A DNA stretch of 64,000 bases from Epithemia pelagica (Eukaryota; Bacillariophyta; Bacillariophyceae; Surirellales; Surirellaceae): the NCBI GenBank assembly GCA_946965045.2, contig OX337231.1, forward strand, positions 1,984,001 through 2,048,000. Direction: 5' to 3'. Both the position numbers and the translations under genes were made by a program. This document shows positions 1 to 10,913 of this stretch, one piece after another; within the stretch, counting starts at the first letter, position 1; each line of letters starts with the position of its first letter. The notes beneath the pieces were generated by a model that was not told the origin of the DNA, did no database searches, and was given only the letters and a program-made list of their open reading frames with translations.

Positions 1-335
1 AACATAAACACGGTTTTTTCTCGAACTCGCCCTTGTCGAAGTAGGTAGATTGGGAAATGGAGAATCAGTGCTATTCTCTTGAACCATTTCTGTTCACGAC
101 GAGTTGGTCTTGTTCCTTTTCATTCTTCTTTCCTTTTTGATGTTTTCTCCACCATGGTCGGGGGACCTTGTCTGTAGAATCTTTGTGCGTCTGAACAGCG
201 ACGTCTGCTCTCGCCCGTCCGCGGATCAAAAGCGACCGTTCTGATGGCCACATGATTCCAGTGGGATGGCATCAAAATCACAGCGATTGACATCTAACCT
301 CGCCACCATACAAAGAGCAAGGAGTACAGCAAAAG
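1..335. other. Upstream spacer, no gene seen
   Basis: No convincing gene is seen here. A 60-codon open frame on the minus strand has no recognisable features. The stretch presumably holds the 5' flank and promoter of the RRM gene that starts at 336. Confidence 0.4.
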
Positions 336-1913
336 ATGGCGCTAAGATGGAAGCGTCATAGACGAAGTGGCGGGCGAGTGTTGTTGTTGTTGGTTTCGGC
401 GTTCCTGGTCACCTGGGTCTCGGTTGATGTGATGGCATATACGACCCTCGTCTGTGGACGACACAATCGTTGCGCAAGGAAGATTCTCAACCATCGCCCA
501 CTTTTCATGTACATGGATGATAATGGGAGATATGATCCTCCTGATTTCACGATTTTCGAGGACGACAATGACGATTCTTCTGTTGGCCAAGAAGATAGTC
601 TCGCAGATTCGCAGACTGAAGCTTGGCAGAATTCTCCTTCCTTTGATGACGAATACGAGAACGATGGAGACGAGACATCGTACGATCAATATGAAAAATC
701 TGAAGTAGAACGAGGGAATCCTGTCTCCTCACAATCGGCACAGTTTCCATCGGAACGGGGAGCATCATGGATGCAACGAAATGCAATGTTCCCTTCTGCT
801 CAGGGAGATGTAGAAACCAGCAATCGTCGGACGGATTATGATCGACCTCGTCAGCAACAAGGACAACATTATTCCTCACAACGTGACAAAGATACGACTC
901 GACCAAGCAAGTCTTTTCGTCAAGATTTTCGAGGAACGCGCGTGTTTGTACAGGGTATTCCATCCGACGCATCGTGGCAGGACCTTAAGGATCACTTTCG
1001 AGTGGCCGGGAATGTTGTATTTGCTTCGGTCAGTCGAGATCCAAGGACAGGAGAATCCAAAGGCCATGGTGTTGTCCAGTATGAAAATACTGAAATGGCT
1101 CAAACAGCCATTGCTATCATGAGAAATCACCCATTGAACGGTAGCTCTCTGTTTGTGCGAGAGGACGTCCAAGAAGAAAGGGAGGGTGCAACTCTCCGAA
1201 ACCGAAACTACAACAACAGCAACAACAACAATCGGCGGCAAGACAGCACTCGCATGTGGTCCTGTGCTGATGAGGAAAATAGTATGAGTTTGTTGTCAGA
1301 TTCCGACCAAACCGAGGTTCTTTCCTTGATTCGTGCGCGCGACGATGCCCGTCGTCGTCGTAATTACGAAGTTTCCGACAATATCCGAGATGAGCTCAAG
1401 TTTAAGTTTGGAGTTTATCTCGACGATCGTCTCAAGCTATGGTGGGTATCTATAGACGGAAAACACGTTCCAACAATGATTCAAGAAATTAAGGGCGATG
1501 GAGGATGGCGAAGTGGAAAGGAAAAGAAGCAGGCATGGCGACAAATACCAACAACGCCCGAGAATGATGCCTGCGTGAATCCCGACCTTGTGTATGGATT
1601 ATTAACTCAACGGGATATCGCTCGAAGGGAAAAAGATTTCTCGACAGCCGATATGTTGTTGGAACAAGCTCGCAATGCACCCGACGGGGACTTGACGTTG
1701 CGGATACACGACGAATCTCGCACATGGCGAATTTGGACCGACGAACCACCACCCAAACCCTTTAGCCCTCATATGAGTCCCGCAGAACGATGCATTGCAA
1801 TTGTACAAGAACATGCACCCGAAAAGGTGGAGGATGTACGAATGTTATTGGACAAGTTCGTCGGCCGAGAGTACAGCATCTTGAAGCGACTGAAACAAAA
1901 GTACCTCAACTAA
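336..1913 (+). CDS. RRM-domain RNA-binding protein with signal/transit-like N-terminus
   Basis: Single open frame of 525 residues starting at an ATG. Residues 14-30 are strongly hydrophobic and followed by VMA-Y, which could be a signal-peptide cleavage site with an aromatic +1 residue as in diatom plastid pre-proteins; plastid targeting is inference. Residues 55-200 are acidic and low in complexity. One RRM spans about 201-277, with RNP2-like VFVQGI (203-208) and RNP1-like KGHGVVQY (242-249), the layout of chloroplast ribonucleoproteins. The C-terminal half holds two related segments (about 320-372 and 420-470) with the pattern R-x-x-A-R-x-x-K/N-(F/Y)-x-x-(A/S)-D, resembling the C-terminal helical segment of cysteinyl-tRNA synthetase. 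A role in organelle RNA handling is likely but unproven. Introns are not needed. Confidence 0.8.
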   Translation: MALRWKRHRRSGGRVLLLLVSAFLVTWVSVDVMAYTTLVCGRHNRCARKILNHRPLFMYMDDNGRYDPPDFTIFEDDNDDSSVGQEDSLADSQTEAWQNSPSFDDEYENDGDETSYDQYEKSEVERGNPVSSQSAQFPSERGASWMQRNAMFPSAQGDVETSNRRTDYDRPRQQQGQHYSSQRDKDTTRPSKSFRQDFRGTRVFVQGIPSDASWQDLKDHFRVAGNVVFASVSRDPRTGESKGHGVVQYENTEMAQTAIAIMRNHPLNGSSLFVREDVQEEREGATLRNRNYNNSNNNNRRQDSTRMWSCADEENSMSLLSDSDQTEVLSLIRARDDARRRRNYEVSDNIRDELKFKFGVYLDDRLKLWWVSIDGKHVPTMIQEIKGDGGWRSGKEKKQAWRQIPTTPENDACVNPDLVYGLLTQRDIARREKDFSTADMLLEQARNAPDGDLTLRIHDESRTWRIWTDEPPPKPFSPHMSPAERCIAIVQEHAPEKVEDVRMLLDKFVGREYSILKRLKQKYLN

Positions 1914-2035
1914 TTTACCCTAGGTAGATCCAGCAATTCGAAGCTGCATGTACATGTGACAACAATGTCGTGTTCTAGTGAGTTTTATGAGTGATTCTTC
2001 TGCAAAAATGTTCTAGCTCTATACCATCGTTGGTG

Positions 2036-4031
2036 TTACAGTCCTCGTAGCGTATTGAAAGAATTGGAACTCCGTTTGCCTCTACCACTACCAGGAAGTG
2101 CTGAATCAAGGTAGGGATGGCTGCTGGACGGTGGTAGTTCTTCCTCCTCCTCTGCATAAGGGTAACAGCAACCGCGGCCACTGCAACATACACAGAGTTC
2201 TAGAGCTGTTGACCTTATCGACGCCTTGCGCTCTAATGGTCGGAAGCTCACTTCTCCAAACATTGGGATTGCAGTAACACCCTTTCCCTGGACACATGTC
2301 CAGCCATCTTGCGGAATCCAACGAAGCTTTTTGGGATGCACGGCGGATTGTCCACCGAACAGCAGCAGTCGACTGAATTCATCGCGACTCACAACCCAGG
2401 CTCCCATGCCAGTCAAGCTGACAACTAATGGCGCCAAAACAACGACAATGAGTTTGGATTGCACTTCCACAGGACGTGACAAGGGCATGACTTCTCCAAT
2501 TATGAACAGAAGAACAATACATATCAAGGCTGCCACCCCATAAAGAGTACCCGCCGTGTACTGGCTATCTGTCAGTCTGTAATACCGGATTTGATGGCCG
2601 TAGACAATGTATATCAAGCTTCCAGAAGCAATGCTCAGCACAGCAACAACCGGCCAAACAATAATTCTCCATCGAATTTCATCGTAGCCGTAGTCGACCT
2701 TGAGTACAACAAGAGTCATGGCAGTAAAACAGAGGATCCAGCATAAAACTCTCAAAAAGTGTTGGGTCTTACAAACAAGCCCATCGAATATTCCTCCAGC
2801 GACCAAAACCCACAATGGAACGAAAGCTGCTGTGAGTGTGATTGAGCCTCGCGACAATCTTATGAAGATAAGAATTTCAAAGATAAAAACAAAGAAAGAC
2901 AGAATGCCAGTCTTGAGACCGAACTTGAGAGATCTCTGAAGTAATGGAAGGTATTCTGTCCTATTCAGATGATCTCTCGAATCTGGTCTCTGTCTTCCAT
3001 CATTAGCCTCGGCAATAAAATTGGACAGTGCTTTGGCAGACAATATATGTAGCCAAACAAGGCCAACGTGTGATGACCAACAGGGGAGAAGAATGAACCA
3101 ATAGGGAACAGTTGGAAGTAACAGAGTCCATCTTGCTGCTCCAAAGAGAGCAGTCAGCGAAAATCCTACTGATATGACAATCTGAATAAAAGAAAAGACA
3201 ACACAAAGATTGGAAAGAGCCTCGCAATCAGCTGGGAACAGCATACATGATACTTACCCATGTTTTGGTCAACGGTTTCATGACTTTCAACGCAGCCTTT
3301 CTGACAGCGTATATCTCTTCTGGGATTTCTGTTTGCGGTTGCTCTTCATCAGATCCACTGCTTCCTGTTGATCTCGCGTCTGTTCTCCCTTCATCCGGGG
3401 ATGGAGGCCGATACGGAGGTGGTTCGTATGGAGGAATTCCCGAGTTGTGCAATACACCTGGTTGAAGGTGAGATTGTTGCGCCGAGGTGGGTGAACGACG
3501 GGGAATTGATGACGGCAAGAGATGATGCCGGTGTTGACTTATTTCATCACTTTGAGCTGTGCCGGAGGCCAACGAATTGTGAGGAGGACCACCGGCCTGA
3601 CCTTCCGAGGTCATCTCGATGAAATCAATATACCTCTTAGATTGATCAACGTTATTATTTGCAGCTGATGATTCAGCAGTAGCAGCATAGAAAATTGCGG
3701 AGGATGTTGTCGATGAATCATCATCGGCGTTGACCATTTGAGAATTGGCCAAGTGTTCTCTTTTGTTGGTGGTAGTAGTCTTGGGTGAAATGGATGTCAA
3801 CTGAGATGTAGTTGATCCACCCGCTTTTTGAACGTGTGAAGGGGAACGCGACGATCTTCGGGCACGCAAGTTACTGCTTCCTCTGTGCGCTGCGTTGCTA
3901 TCGACGAACGGTGAAGCGGTGGAGTCCGGCCTTGTTCCTCGACCACCGGCAGGTAACAGCGGATCTCCTTCCCTCGCTGGTAACTCCTCCTCGTCCTTTT
4001 TCACCTCAGAGCGATGCAAGGGAAAACTCAT
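2036..4031 (-). CDS. Multi-pass membrane protein, possibly Tmemb_185A-like (two exons)
   Basis: Exon 1 runs 4031-3258 and exon 2 3181-2036; the intron 3182-3257 (76 bp, GTAAGT...TTTATTCAG, phase 0) joins the two open frames exactly, giving about 639 residues. The open frame extends upstream of 4031 but without an ATG, so the ATG at 4031 is the start. The first ~240 residues are polar, Ser/Pro-rich and probably cytosolic. From about 255 onward there are some 7-9 hydrophobic helices with segments such as FVPLWVLVAGG and VLKVDYGYDEIRW that recall Tmemb_185A/TMEM185 proteins; this match is from memory and tentative. The C-terminus ends in a Cys-rich then Glu-rich tail. Function is unknown. Confidence 0.75.
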
Positions 4032-4692
4032 ATCATGCCCACAGAGAGTGGGAACCTTCCAATAGTCTTTCGCTTCCTCAAGACCGCGAAGCAAAAACAA
4101 AACAGCAATCGATCACTGCAACAACAACTTCTCTTCCAAGTTTCAAGAGCCAATGGCCAAAGCGTATTGTTGACGGTGTGTGTGGTCTGTGGTCGTACAA
4201 TAGGGTGCGGCTGCCCAACCGTGATAAACACGCGGGCACACAAGCCATGTATGTCTCGACTCGGCATCATTTAAATCATTAATATTCCAATGCCACGCTT
4301 CAAGAAATACAACGCATGTCTCTGTTTAACTAGCGCGCGTACCGGCTATCCGTGGTAGGCCTTCCTCTCCTCACATTCACGTGCGGTGGCGCCAGCCATA
4401 CCTACAAGCACGATCAATCCACAATCCACAATCCACATCGTCCTTCTGAGAACAAACTAGCAGGATATTTAGACATTCTTACTACTAACCAGAAACAAGA
4501 CACCACCGTCCTTCCTTCTGTCCGTCAATCCAAGGGGTCGGATCGACATCGTCGAATGACGAGTTATGACGGCCCATCCCAGAAGATCTCGGCATCCGAG
4601 ACATCACAATCCCTCAGATATCTGACAAAAGCGGATGTCATCGGTGCATTCTTATTGAAAGAAGAAAGTTCTACAACAACCCTATCATCGAA

Positions 4693-6133
4693 ATGAAGGT
4701 TTTCCAATTCGTTTCTATCGCACTGTTTCCGTTTGCTGCGGCATTTTCGCCATCGGCTCCCACCACCGTATGTCATTGTGGGGTTCGTTTGTTGTCCTAT
4801 ACCTCCACGAAGTAGCTCGCACTCACACTTTATCGTTCTGAACCTGCCTCTCATCAATTCGGTCCAACGATCTTTTGATCAAGAATGTGCTTTCACGCAG
4901 TATTGTTGCTGAGAAGGCTTTGGTCGTGCCGACACAGTTTTCGCGAAAGCTCACTGTTGCCTTTTCGGAGGCTCTCGCGGTACGTGTTGTTACGGATTCT
5001 AGTGTATCAGATTTGAAAAGCCCCCTCTCACCCTTTGTTTATGCGAAATGAAGGAGGCACCAGGGGATGAACCTGAAAAAGAGAAGACGCTCGGCCAAAA
5101 GATTTTTGACGCTTACACAACAACTGCGAACGTCGCCACTACTCTCTTTCCGGTTTGGACTGTGTTGTTTACGGGTATTGCGCTCAAAAGTCCTCAGTCA
5201 TTTGCATGGTTCACTACCGAATACTTCACTGCAGGGCTTGCAGCGTTGATGCTTTCGATGGGAATCACTCTGACGCCCGACGATTTTGTCCAGGTGGCGC
5301 AACGTCCAACTCCCACAATTATGCAGTTCGTCATGTGTTACGCCATGATGCCCCTTCTTGCACTTGGCCTTGGAAACGCCTTCGCCTTGGACAAGGCCTT
5401 GATTGCCGGTATGGTGTTGGTGGGAAGCATCAATGGTGGACAGGCCTCAAACTTATGCACTTACATTGCCAAGGGCAATGTCGCCTTGTCGGTGCTCATG
5501 ACCACAGCCACAACCATTGGAGCAATTTTCATGACACCTCTTCTTTGCAAAGGTTTGCTAGGAGCTGTTGTACCTGTTGACGCGGCTGGTATCGCCAAAT
5601 CGACCATTCAGGTGAGTCAAATGGTCGGAAAGGGAAAAGGTCACTCGTCCATGAATACATTCTGATCCTGATGTTGTATTTCGCAGGTTGTATTGGCTCC
5701 CATTGCCATTGGAATGACCGCTAATCGTTTCCTTCCCAAATTTGTGGAAACGATCCTCCCCTTTGCTCCAGTTGTTGGTGTTGTGTCCACATGCTTGTTG
5801 GTTGCCAGTGCCGTGGCCCAGGTCGCGGAACCCATCCTAAGTGCCGGATTGTCGTTGCAGCTCCCCTTGTTGCTTCTTCATTTGGTTGGCGGTTTGGTTG
5901 GATACATTCTGCCGAAAATAACCGGATTCACCGAAACGACGTGCCGCACCATCGCGATTGAAACCAGTATGAAGAGTTCGGCATTTGGTTTTCTCCTGGC
6001 GAAACTCCATTTTGGCGACTACGCAGCGCGTATTCCCTCTGCCGTATCCGTTGTGTGGATGGCCTTGACAGGAAGTTTGCTGGCTGTCGTTTGGCGATAC
6101 ATCCCTGTCGGTGATGAAAAGGACGAGGACTAA
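4693..6133 (+). CDS. Plastid-targeted BASS/SBF-family sodium-coupled carrier (four exons)
   Basis: Predicted exons are 4693-4767, 4884-4979, 5054-5611 and 5687-6133, all phase 0, giving 391 residues. The third intron (5612-5686, GTGAGT...TTTCGCAG) is clear; acceptors of the first two were chosen because they keep the frame open. Exon 1 encodes a signal peptide ending AAAF-SPSAP, a good diatom ASAFAP-type plastid motif, and exon 2 a basic, Ser/Thr-rich transit-like stretch. The rest is an SBF/bile acid:sodium symporter fold with about nine helices and the family signature around GGQASNLCTYIAKGN and NVALSVLMTTAT, matching plant BASS proteins, some of which carry pyruvate or other 2-oxo acids into plastids. 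The substrate cannot be told from the sequence. It lies divergent to the membrane-protein gene ending at 2036. Confidence 0.85.
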
Positions 6134-6623
6134 GGACCTTTTCCGGGATCTTTCGTTGGGAACTGACCACTCTGGTTACTTTTAGGTCTAATTTAATAGT
6201 ACTGATGCCAATCCAACGTTCTTGAAAAGTTGAATGTCATCACCGGTTCACTGCTTGTATCTCATCGTCGCGTTCAGCTCCTCGTTGCTACCGCACACTG
6301 CAAATATCGTAGTCATCGGCGCACACCACAGCCACAGCATTAGTTCGATGGATGGACAGGATTTGAACAGTACAGGTAATGGACCACGAGAGTCGATCGT
6401 TCCTAGACTACGGGAAGGCCGTGGATATATATTTTTCTCACTAGTGACTAAGATTGTTTGTCAACAAATTTAAAGGCCATCAGACAGGGGTCTACGAAGA
6501 AAGACGGCCTCAAGCTGAATGAAATTCATTCATCTGCTCACCGCAATGTGCCAATGGAGGGACAGTCTTGCTAAAGTCAAATGTGAAAAGGCTTGATAAC
6601 GGAACGTTTCGACTGACGTGAGT
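6134..6623. other. Intergenic spacer between two convergent genes
   Basis: This 490-bp stretch holds the 3' flanks of the BASS carrier (+) and VPS28 (-). A 79-codon ATG frame at 6234 has no family resemblance and I do not call it. No RNA gene or repeat is seen. Confidence 0.4.
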
Positions 6624-7366
6624 CTACGAACTTCCTTGAGATTTGAGGTATCGAGTGAATTCAGTGTAAGCAGAATCTAAGTCATGAAGGAGCTGCCTTG
6701 CATCACTTTCTTCAATCTGATCTACAGCTCGGAGGGAATTCAACTTCCGTAGCCAGTGTTGAACCTTACGATTTGGCTCAAAGTCATTTGGTGTTTGTGG
6801 AAGTCGGGTTAGACTATCCATAAGGTCCGACAGCAAAGGTTGCAATTCGTCCACGTATCGTTGTTCCAAACGAACGGCGTCCATAGTAGTAATAAAATAT
6901 TGTACAGTCTCTGCGCGAAATCTTGTGAGATGACTCAAGTTCATATAGGCATACTCTCTGAGACGTCTGAATACTTACCTGCAACCGTGGCTGCATTATA
7001 GGCATCTTTATCTGAGCTTTTGATGGCTAGCGGGACACCCTCAACAAGAAGTCGTTCTACTGCCCGAGGACAATCCATCTGGTAAATTTTCATGAATGTT
7101 TCGGTTGTCATTTGGCCCCTTATAGCGTGCTCTGCAACGCCGAACTGAGAAATGAGTCTGTTGCACTGTTCCAAGTACGTTTTCTCGTCGATTGCATCAA
7201 GCGCGTACGAACGTTCCAAATGTTCCGTAGCCATGATAATTGCGTAGAGATTTGCCATTTCGTCGTAACTCTGTCGTTGACGGCTGTTCTCGTAGAGCGG
7301 AACCTCTGGTTCATCCGTGCTCATGTCAGAAGTGTATCTGTCGCCAAGCCCCGATCGATCCACCAT
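6624..7366 (-). CDS. VPS28: VPS28, ESCRT-I subunit (two exons)
   Basis: Exon 1 is 7366-6979 and exon 2 6910-6624; the 68-bp intron 6911-6978 (GTAAGT...CGCAG, phase 1) restores a 224-residue protein, the usual VPS28 length. The N-terminal half has the VPS28 core pattern (EVPLYENSRQRQSYDEMANLYAII, then GVPLAIK) that packs against the other ESCRT-I steadiness-box subunits. The C-terminal half has the four-helix domain (FITTMDAVRLEQRYVDELQP ... LHDLDSAYTEFTRYL) that in other eukaryotes binds ESCRT-II. It acts in sorting ubiquitinated cargo at endosomes and in membrane scission. Both domains are complete. Confidence 0.93.
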
Positions 7367-7437
7367 GGTCTCGTGTATGTTTCTCTTGTTCTTGTCGCTC
7401 TAACGGCAACGAGTTCACTAACCTTGCCCAAGGAGAT

Positions 7438-7510
7438 GGGGTAATCCTGAGCAGGTCGCTACCTTACCAGTCAGATACTGACTGTGACCTATAGGAGTTA
7501 CCGAACGCTT
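7438..7510 (+). repeat. Left arm of a 73-bp imperfect inverted repeat flanking the Harbinger element
   Basis: Reads GGGGTAATCCTGAGCAG (17 nt) then diverged sequence ending GAACGCTT. The reverse complement occurs at 10468-10540 with exactly the same 65-nt spacing between the two conserved blocks. Confidence 0.75.
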
Positions 7511-7570
7511 TTTCTGAATAAAGAACACTCTAGCGACAAAAGATGATATACTGACTGCTAGTACTATTAA

Positions 7571-7597
7571 AACCCACCACCACCCGGTTCATAACCG
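7571..7597 (+). repeat. Harbinger left terminal inverted repeat
   Basis: AACCCACCACCACCCGGTT followed by CATAACCG; pairs with the right end at 10376-10405. The flanking TAA is at 7568-7570. Confidence 0.85.
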
Positions 7598-7613
7598 CTA
7601 CATATTTGTACTG

Positions 7614-8552
7614 CTAGTCATCTTCCACTTCGATCTGAAACACTTTCGCCTCACCATTTTCAATCTTCATCTGAACCAGATTCACCACTGCTCCAAACAC
7701 CTTGTGATGCCCATCCAGATCTCCTCTATATTTCTCCTTTAAGATATTGTAATGTTTCAGTAAATTGTTGACAGTTTCATGTCTCGCCCTGGCATCAGCC
7801 ATCATCTTGTCTTGATAGTCATTTCTTCCAGTAGGTGTGACAAAGTAGCATCCAGAATCGTTGTAACCACCATCAGCAATCACTTTCTCGTTCGGTAGTA
7901 GCTCTTGAACAAGCCAGTCTCTGGCAATCCGTAGGTCTGGCCAAGCGCCACAAGGGAATGCACCATTCCACCACACTATCCAGCCAGTTTTCAGGCAGAT
8001 TCCCACCTCATACCTCACACCTGCTCCCTTAAACTTGTGCGAGTACCATTTTGGATCAAAAGGTGACGGCTCCAAAATCCTGAAGTCAGTACCATCCAAA
8101 CTAATGAAACAGACCTGTCCAGGTACACAACAATCAAACCTATTGTCCCATACAACCTGTTATAAGAACAACAGCAATGGTCAGATATGAGGAGGACGAC
8201 TTCATGGCAAATTCATGTAGGGCCATGTACTTACATAATTAAGACCACTATACAACAAATTTACAAACACTTTGACCCACTTCCTGTAGGTCTTCCTCGT
8301 TGTTTTGGCTATTGAGACCATAACATCCTCTGTAGCATAGACTTTCAGAAAAGCCAGTGTCCACAACAAATGACGAGGCGATGCACCTTTGGGCAATGAA
8401 CTGTCCAATTCATCCCACACATGAACACAGAGCAAAGGAGACATTCCAAAGTAAGAACGAAAAGCACGTGAGAAATCAAGTGAGTGTGAGTGTCTTGCTC
8501 TACCAAGCATTGGCAGAGCCAAGTTGATGAATGTTTGTTGTGTCACCAACAT
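7614..8552 (-). CDS. PIF/Harbinger DDE transposase (two exons)
   Basis: Exon 1 is 8552-8235 and exon 2 8156-7614; the 78-bp intron 8157-8234 (GTAAGT...TTATAACAG, phase 0) gives 286 residues. The family pattern is clear: LDGTDFRI with the first catalytic Asp, then WYSHKFKGAGVRYEVG, PDLRIARDWL, the second Asp in VIADGGY, and the Glu in ARARHETVN. The N-terminal exon carries a helical region (DELDSSLPKGASPRHLLWTLAFLK...TYRKWVKVF) of the kind that precedes the catalytic core. It would cut and paste the element at TWA targets. Known Harbinger transposases need the partner protein for nuclear import and end binding; the + strand gene is the candidate. Confidence 0.88.
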
Positions 8553-8891
8553 GGTGGGAGAAAACCGCTTTGGAAAATTTATGTTTGCTCAGTGTGTGTC
8601 GCGATGCTGACCACACCTTTACTTTGATCTCGGTCTGTCTGTGTGTAGTACTGTCAGTTCATTGGAACAGGTTTTTTGGAATTTCATCACGTTCATTTGA
8701 TTGGCTGGTCAGTTGAGCAGCGACACTAAACTTTGTACTGTTCTACATATAGTGACCAATTCGAATTCGTGTCCGGTCATTGGAACCGGCCTGGAACGGT
8801 GCAGAAATCGATTCAAAAATCGTTTTCATTCAAAAACTGGAATTTCTGAATGGCCCTACCTCGCCAACATCCTATTACTTTCTACATCTTA

Positions 8892-9118
8892 AGCGACCCA
8901 CATATTGCCCTTATCTTGGGTTAACTGTGGGTCGCTTGATTATATCATTTGAACCACTAGAAAGTGTCCTGGGTCGGTTTTGAAAAAACGACCTGGCTCG
9001 AAAAAATCGACCCAGCTCGTTTTTTAAAACCGACCCAGGACACCTTATAAGTGCCCAATTCACTTGGACGAACGACCCACGGTTGACCCAAGGTAAGGGC
9101 AATACGTGGGTCGCACTA
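8892..9118. repeat. Nested palindrome rich in TGGGTCG/CGACCCA motifs
   Basis: Outer arms at about 8892-8938 and 9074-9118 are reverse complements with few mismatches (each contains an AAGGGCAATA or TATTGCCCTT core), and each arm is itself a small inverted repeat (GCGACCCACA...TGTGGGTCGC; CGACCCACG...CGTGGGTCG). The inner palindrome around 8967-9045 pairs GTGTCCTGGGTCGGTTTT with AAAACCGACCCAGGACAC about an A/T-rich centre. The heptamer TGGGTCG or its complement recurs at least seven times. It lies between the two divergent Harbinger genes. Confidence 0.85.
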
Positions 9119-9309
9119 CTTTCAGAATTGGAGCCAAATTGGGCATGGCCTCCTCGATTGAAAAATGGAGTCCATGATGAAAACCGACCCAGTCCGGATT
9201 TTGGTGAACTGTTTTTAGGGTCATAAAATTAGTTTTCGTGCGAACAGACCAGTCTGGTTTTGCACTCCCTCGCGCTTCTGTTTTACGTACTAATAGTACC
9301 TATACTCCG

Positions 9310-10354
9310 ATGACCAGGTCTGGCCGCAACAGTTTGGGCGAGGGTGCCCTACTTTCGTGGAATTCAAAGTCAACAGATGCCGAATTCCTTGACAAAATCG
9401 TGTCAGAAGGCTTGATTCTGGAGAGCGCCACACCCAAATCTGTGTGGTTGGAACACGCTGTTTTCCAAAAGTACAAATTGGAATCATTCAGGTCGGCACT
9501 CAACAAAGCCAAAAGAAAATACCAAGTCCACTTGAAGGATCAACATGAGAGAGAGACTGGTCATGAGTTGTTGGGTCGTGGTGAGACGGCCCCATCTATG
9601 GATGGAAAGGTAAGGAACCCCAATGATGGAGATCTCAAACCAGCTCCTTCTTTGTTTGGGTCGTCCAAAGGACAAGGTAAGTGCCAGTGTACACAGTTTG
9701 TTTGATTGTTGAGTCACTGTCCTTACCTGTTGTGGTTCCAAGGTCGCTCCTGAGTCTGTTGTCAGTGACGAGGCTATGGTGAAGAAAAGGGCGGCAGGAT
9801 CCATGCCATTACAGGAGACACTACAGGTACAACTACAACAAAAGAGGAAAAAGACAAATGAAGAAGACAGTGGTAATGACATGATGAGGAATTGGGAGCC
9901 TCCTCATGTCTTGACACAGTGGGTCGACGACAAGAAACAGCGTCATTTGGTGATTTTGGTGGTGTTGCCTACAGGTATTGCACATGAAGACACAACAAAT
10001 TGCTTGATTGAAGTGGATCCGAGCCAGCTACAGGTACATGTGAAGGTAATTTGGCCTGACAACGCAACTCATATCCATTATCTAACCCAACACATGCACA
10101 GAGAGTGGCATGTCGAGGAGAAAAACCTACGAATGAAACTTGCTTTGGAAGACGCCATGAATCAGATGCGAAAAAGAGAAACAGACTTTGTCAGGTCAAA
10201 GTTTTCTCTTTCTCTTCCTTTCATGGTGCAAAGCAGGTTCGACTACGAATTTATGTACGACACAACAAACGGATTCAGAGCGTTGTTGATTTCCCTACAT
10301 GAGCCGGACGCACAATTTGAAGGCGGCATGAAGCACAAGATGGTGCGTCTGTAA
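9310..10354 (+). CDS. Harbinger second protein, probably Myb/SANT-like DNA-binding partner (spliced)
   Basis: The frame is open upstream to 9238 but the first ATG is at 9310. One splice keeping the frame open joins exon 1 (9310-9609) to exon 2 (9743-10354) with a phase-0 intron GTAAGG...TTCCAAG, giving 303 residues. A second donor (GTAAGT at 9676) would lead into a stop with the same acceptor. The N-terminal region (SLGEGALLSWNSKSTDAEFLDKIV..., then W-x-E-H-x-x-F-x-K-Y-K) is compatible with a divergent Myb/SANT-like or host-factor domain, and the middle is basic (KKRAAG, QQKRKKT). I do not recognise the C-terminal ~150 residues. The role is inferred from position in a Harbinger element. Confidence 0.65.
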
Positions 10355-10375
10355 ATTAATGTAGTATGATTTGGG

Positions 10376-10405
10376 GCGGTTGCAAAAACCGGGTGGTGGT
10401 GGGCC
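10376..10405 (-). repeat. Harbinger right terminal inverted repeat
   Basis: Read on the minus strand from 10405 it begins GGCCCACCACCACCCGGTTT and continues TTGCAACCGC. The flanking TAA copy is at 10406-10408. Confidence 0.85.
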
Positions 10406-10408
10406 TAA

Positions 10409-10913
10409 ATCTTTCTATTAGTTCTCTATTTGTCCATGTTCATAGTTTATGCTATAGTACATCGATTAAGCGTTCTGGTCGTGTTCCGCTTTGTAGTCAG
10501 ACTTTGCCTGGAATGACAGCGAGCTGCTCAGGATTACCCCAGCTCCCAAGTCGTGTCGCCAAAACGTGACTGAACATAATTCCTACTTCTGCTACCTCAT
10601 CATCCAGCTTTCTGGGGCCCTCGTTAGGCTAAAGTCCCTACTCATTCGGTCGACTGATCTGAATAAGAGGATTGTAGAAGAAATGAGTTGCAGGAGGGAG
10701 TACGAAAATCAATGATTGCAACTTCTTTGAGCTAGGTACATTCAGTCTTAGGAGTAGGACTTATGGTTGATTCTTTCCCTTCTGCAGTGGACAACAATGA
10801 GCAAGTGATTGGCAATGCCGCCTAAGAATGTGAAGTGATGTGAGCCGCTAGATCGACGTGGATCATGTCTTCTTCATCTCCAGGGTGTTGGATTTGTTGG
10901 GTGCTTAGTGCTC
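10409..10913. other. Spacer between Harbinger element and arrestin gene
   Basis: It holds the right arm of the flanking inverted repeat (10468-10540) and the 3' flank of the arrestin-domain gene. No further gene is seen. Confidence 0.4.
10468..10540 (-). repeat. Right arm of the 73-bp inverted repeat flanking the Harbinger element
   Basis: Reverse complement of 7438-7510: CTGCTCAGGATTACCCC at 10524-10540 and AAGCGTTC at 10468-10475. The arms are roughly 65-70% alike by eye. Confidence 0.75.

Larger units (their letters stand above)
7571..10405. mobile_element. Complete PIF/Harbinger transposon, two divergent genes
   Basis: A 2835-bp element bounded by TAA on both sides (7568-7570 and 10406-10408), the 3-bp target duplication typical of PIF/Harbinger. 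The terminal inverted repeats share CCCACCACCACCCGGTT after the first two bases, then a diverged AACCGC block. Inside are a spliced DDE transposase (-) and a second gene (+) for a basic accessory protein, the two-gene layout of autonomous Harbinger elements, where the second protein is Myb/SANT-like. Both genes look intact after splicing. The central 757 bp between the two start codons hold a nested palindrome (8892-9118). Confidence 0.9.

Noticed and set aside
4352-4696. 114-codon ORF upstream of the BASS carrier
   Set aside because: Overlaps the 5' flank and start of the carrier gene; composition is not protein-like and no family resemblance is seen.
9676-9742. Alternative donor GTAAGT at 9676 for the Harbinger second gene
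   Set aside because: With the CCAAG acceptor it runs into a stop within four codons; the GTAAGG donor at 9610 keeps the frame open.
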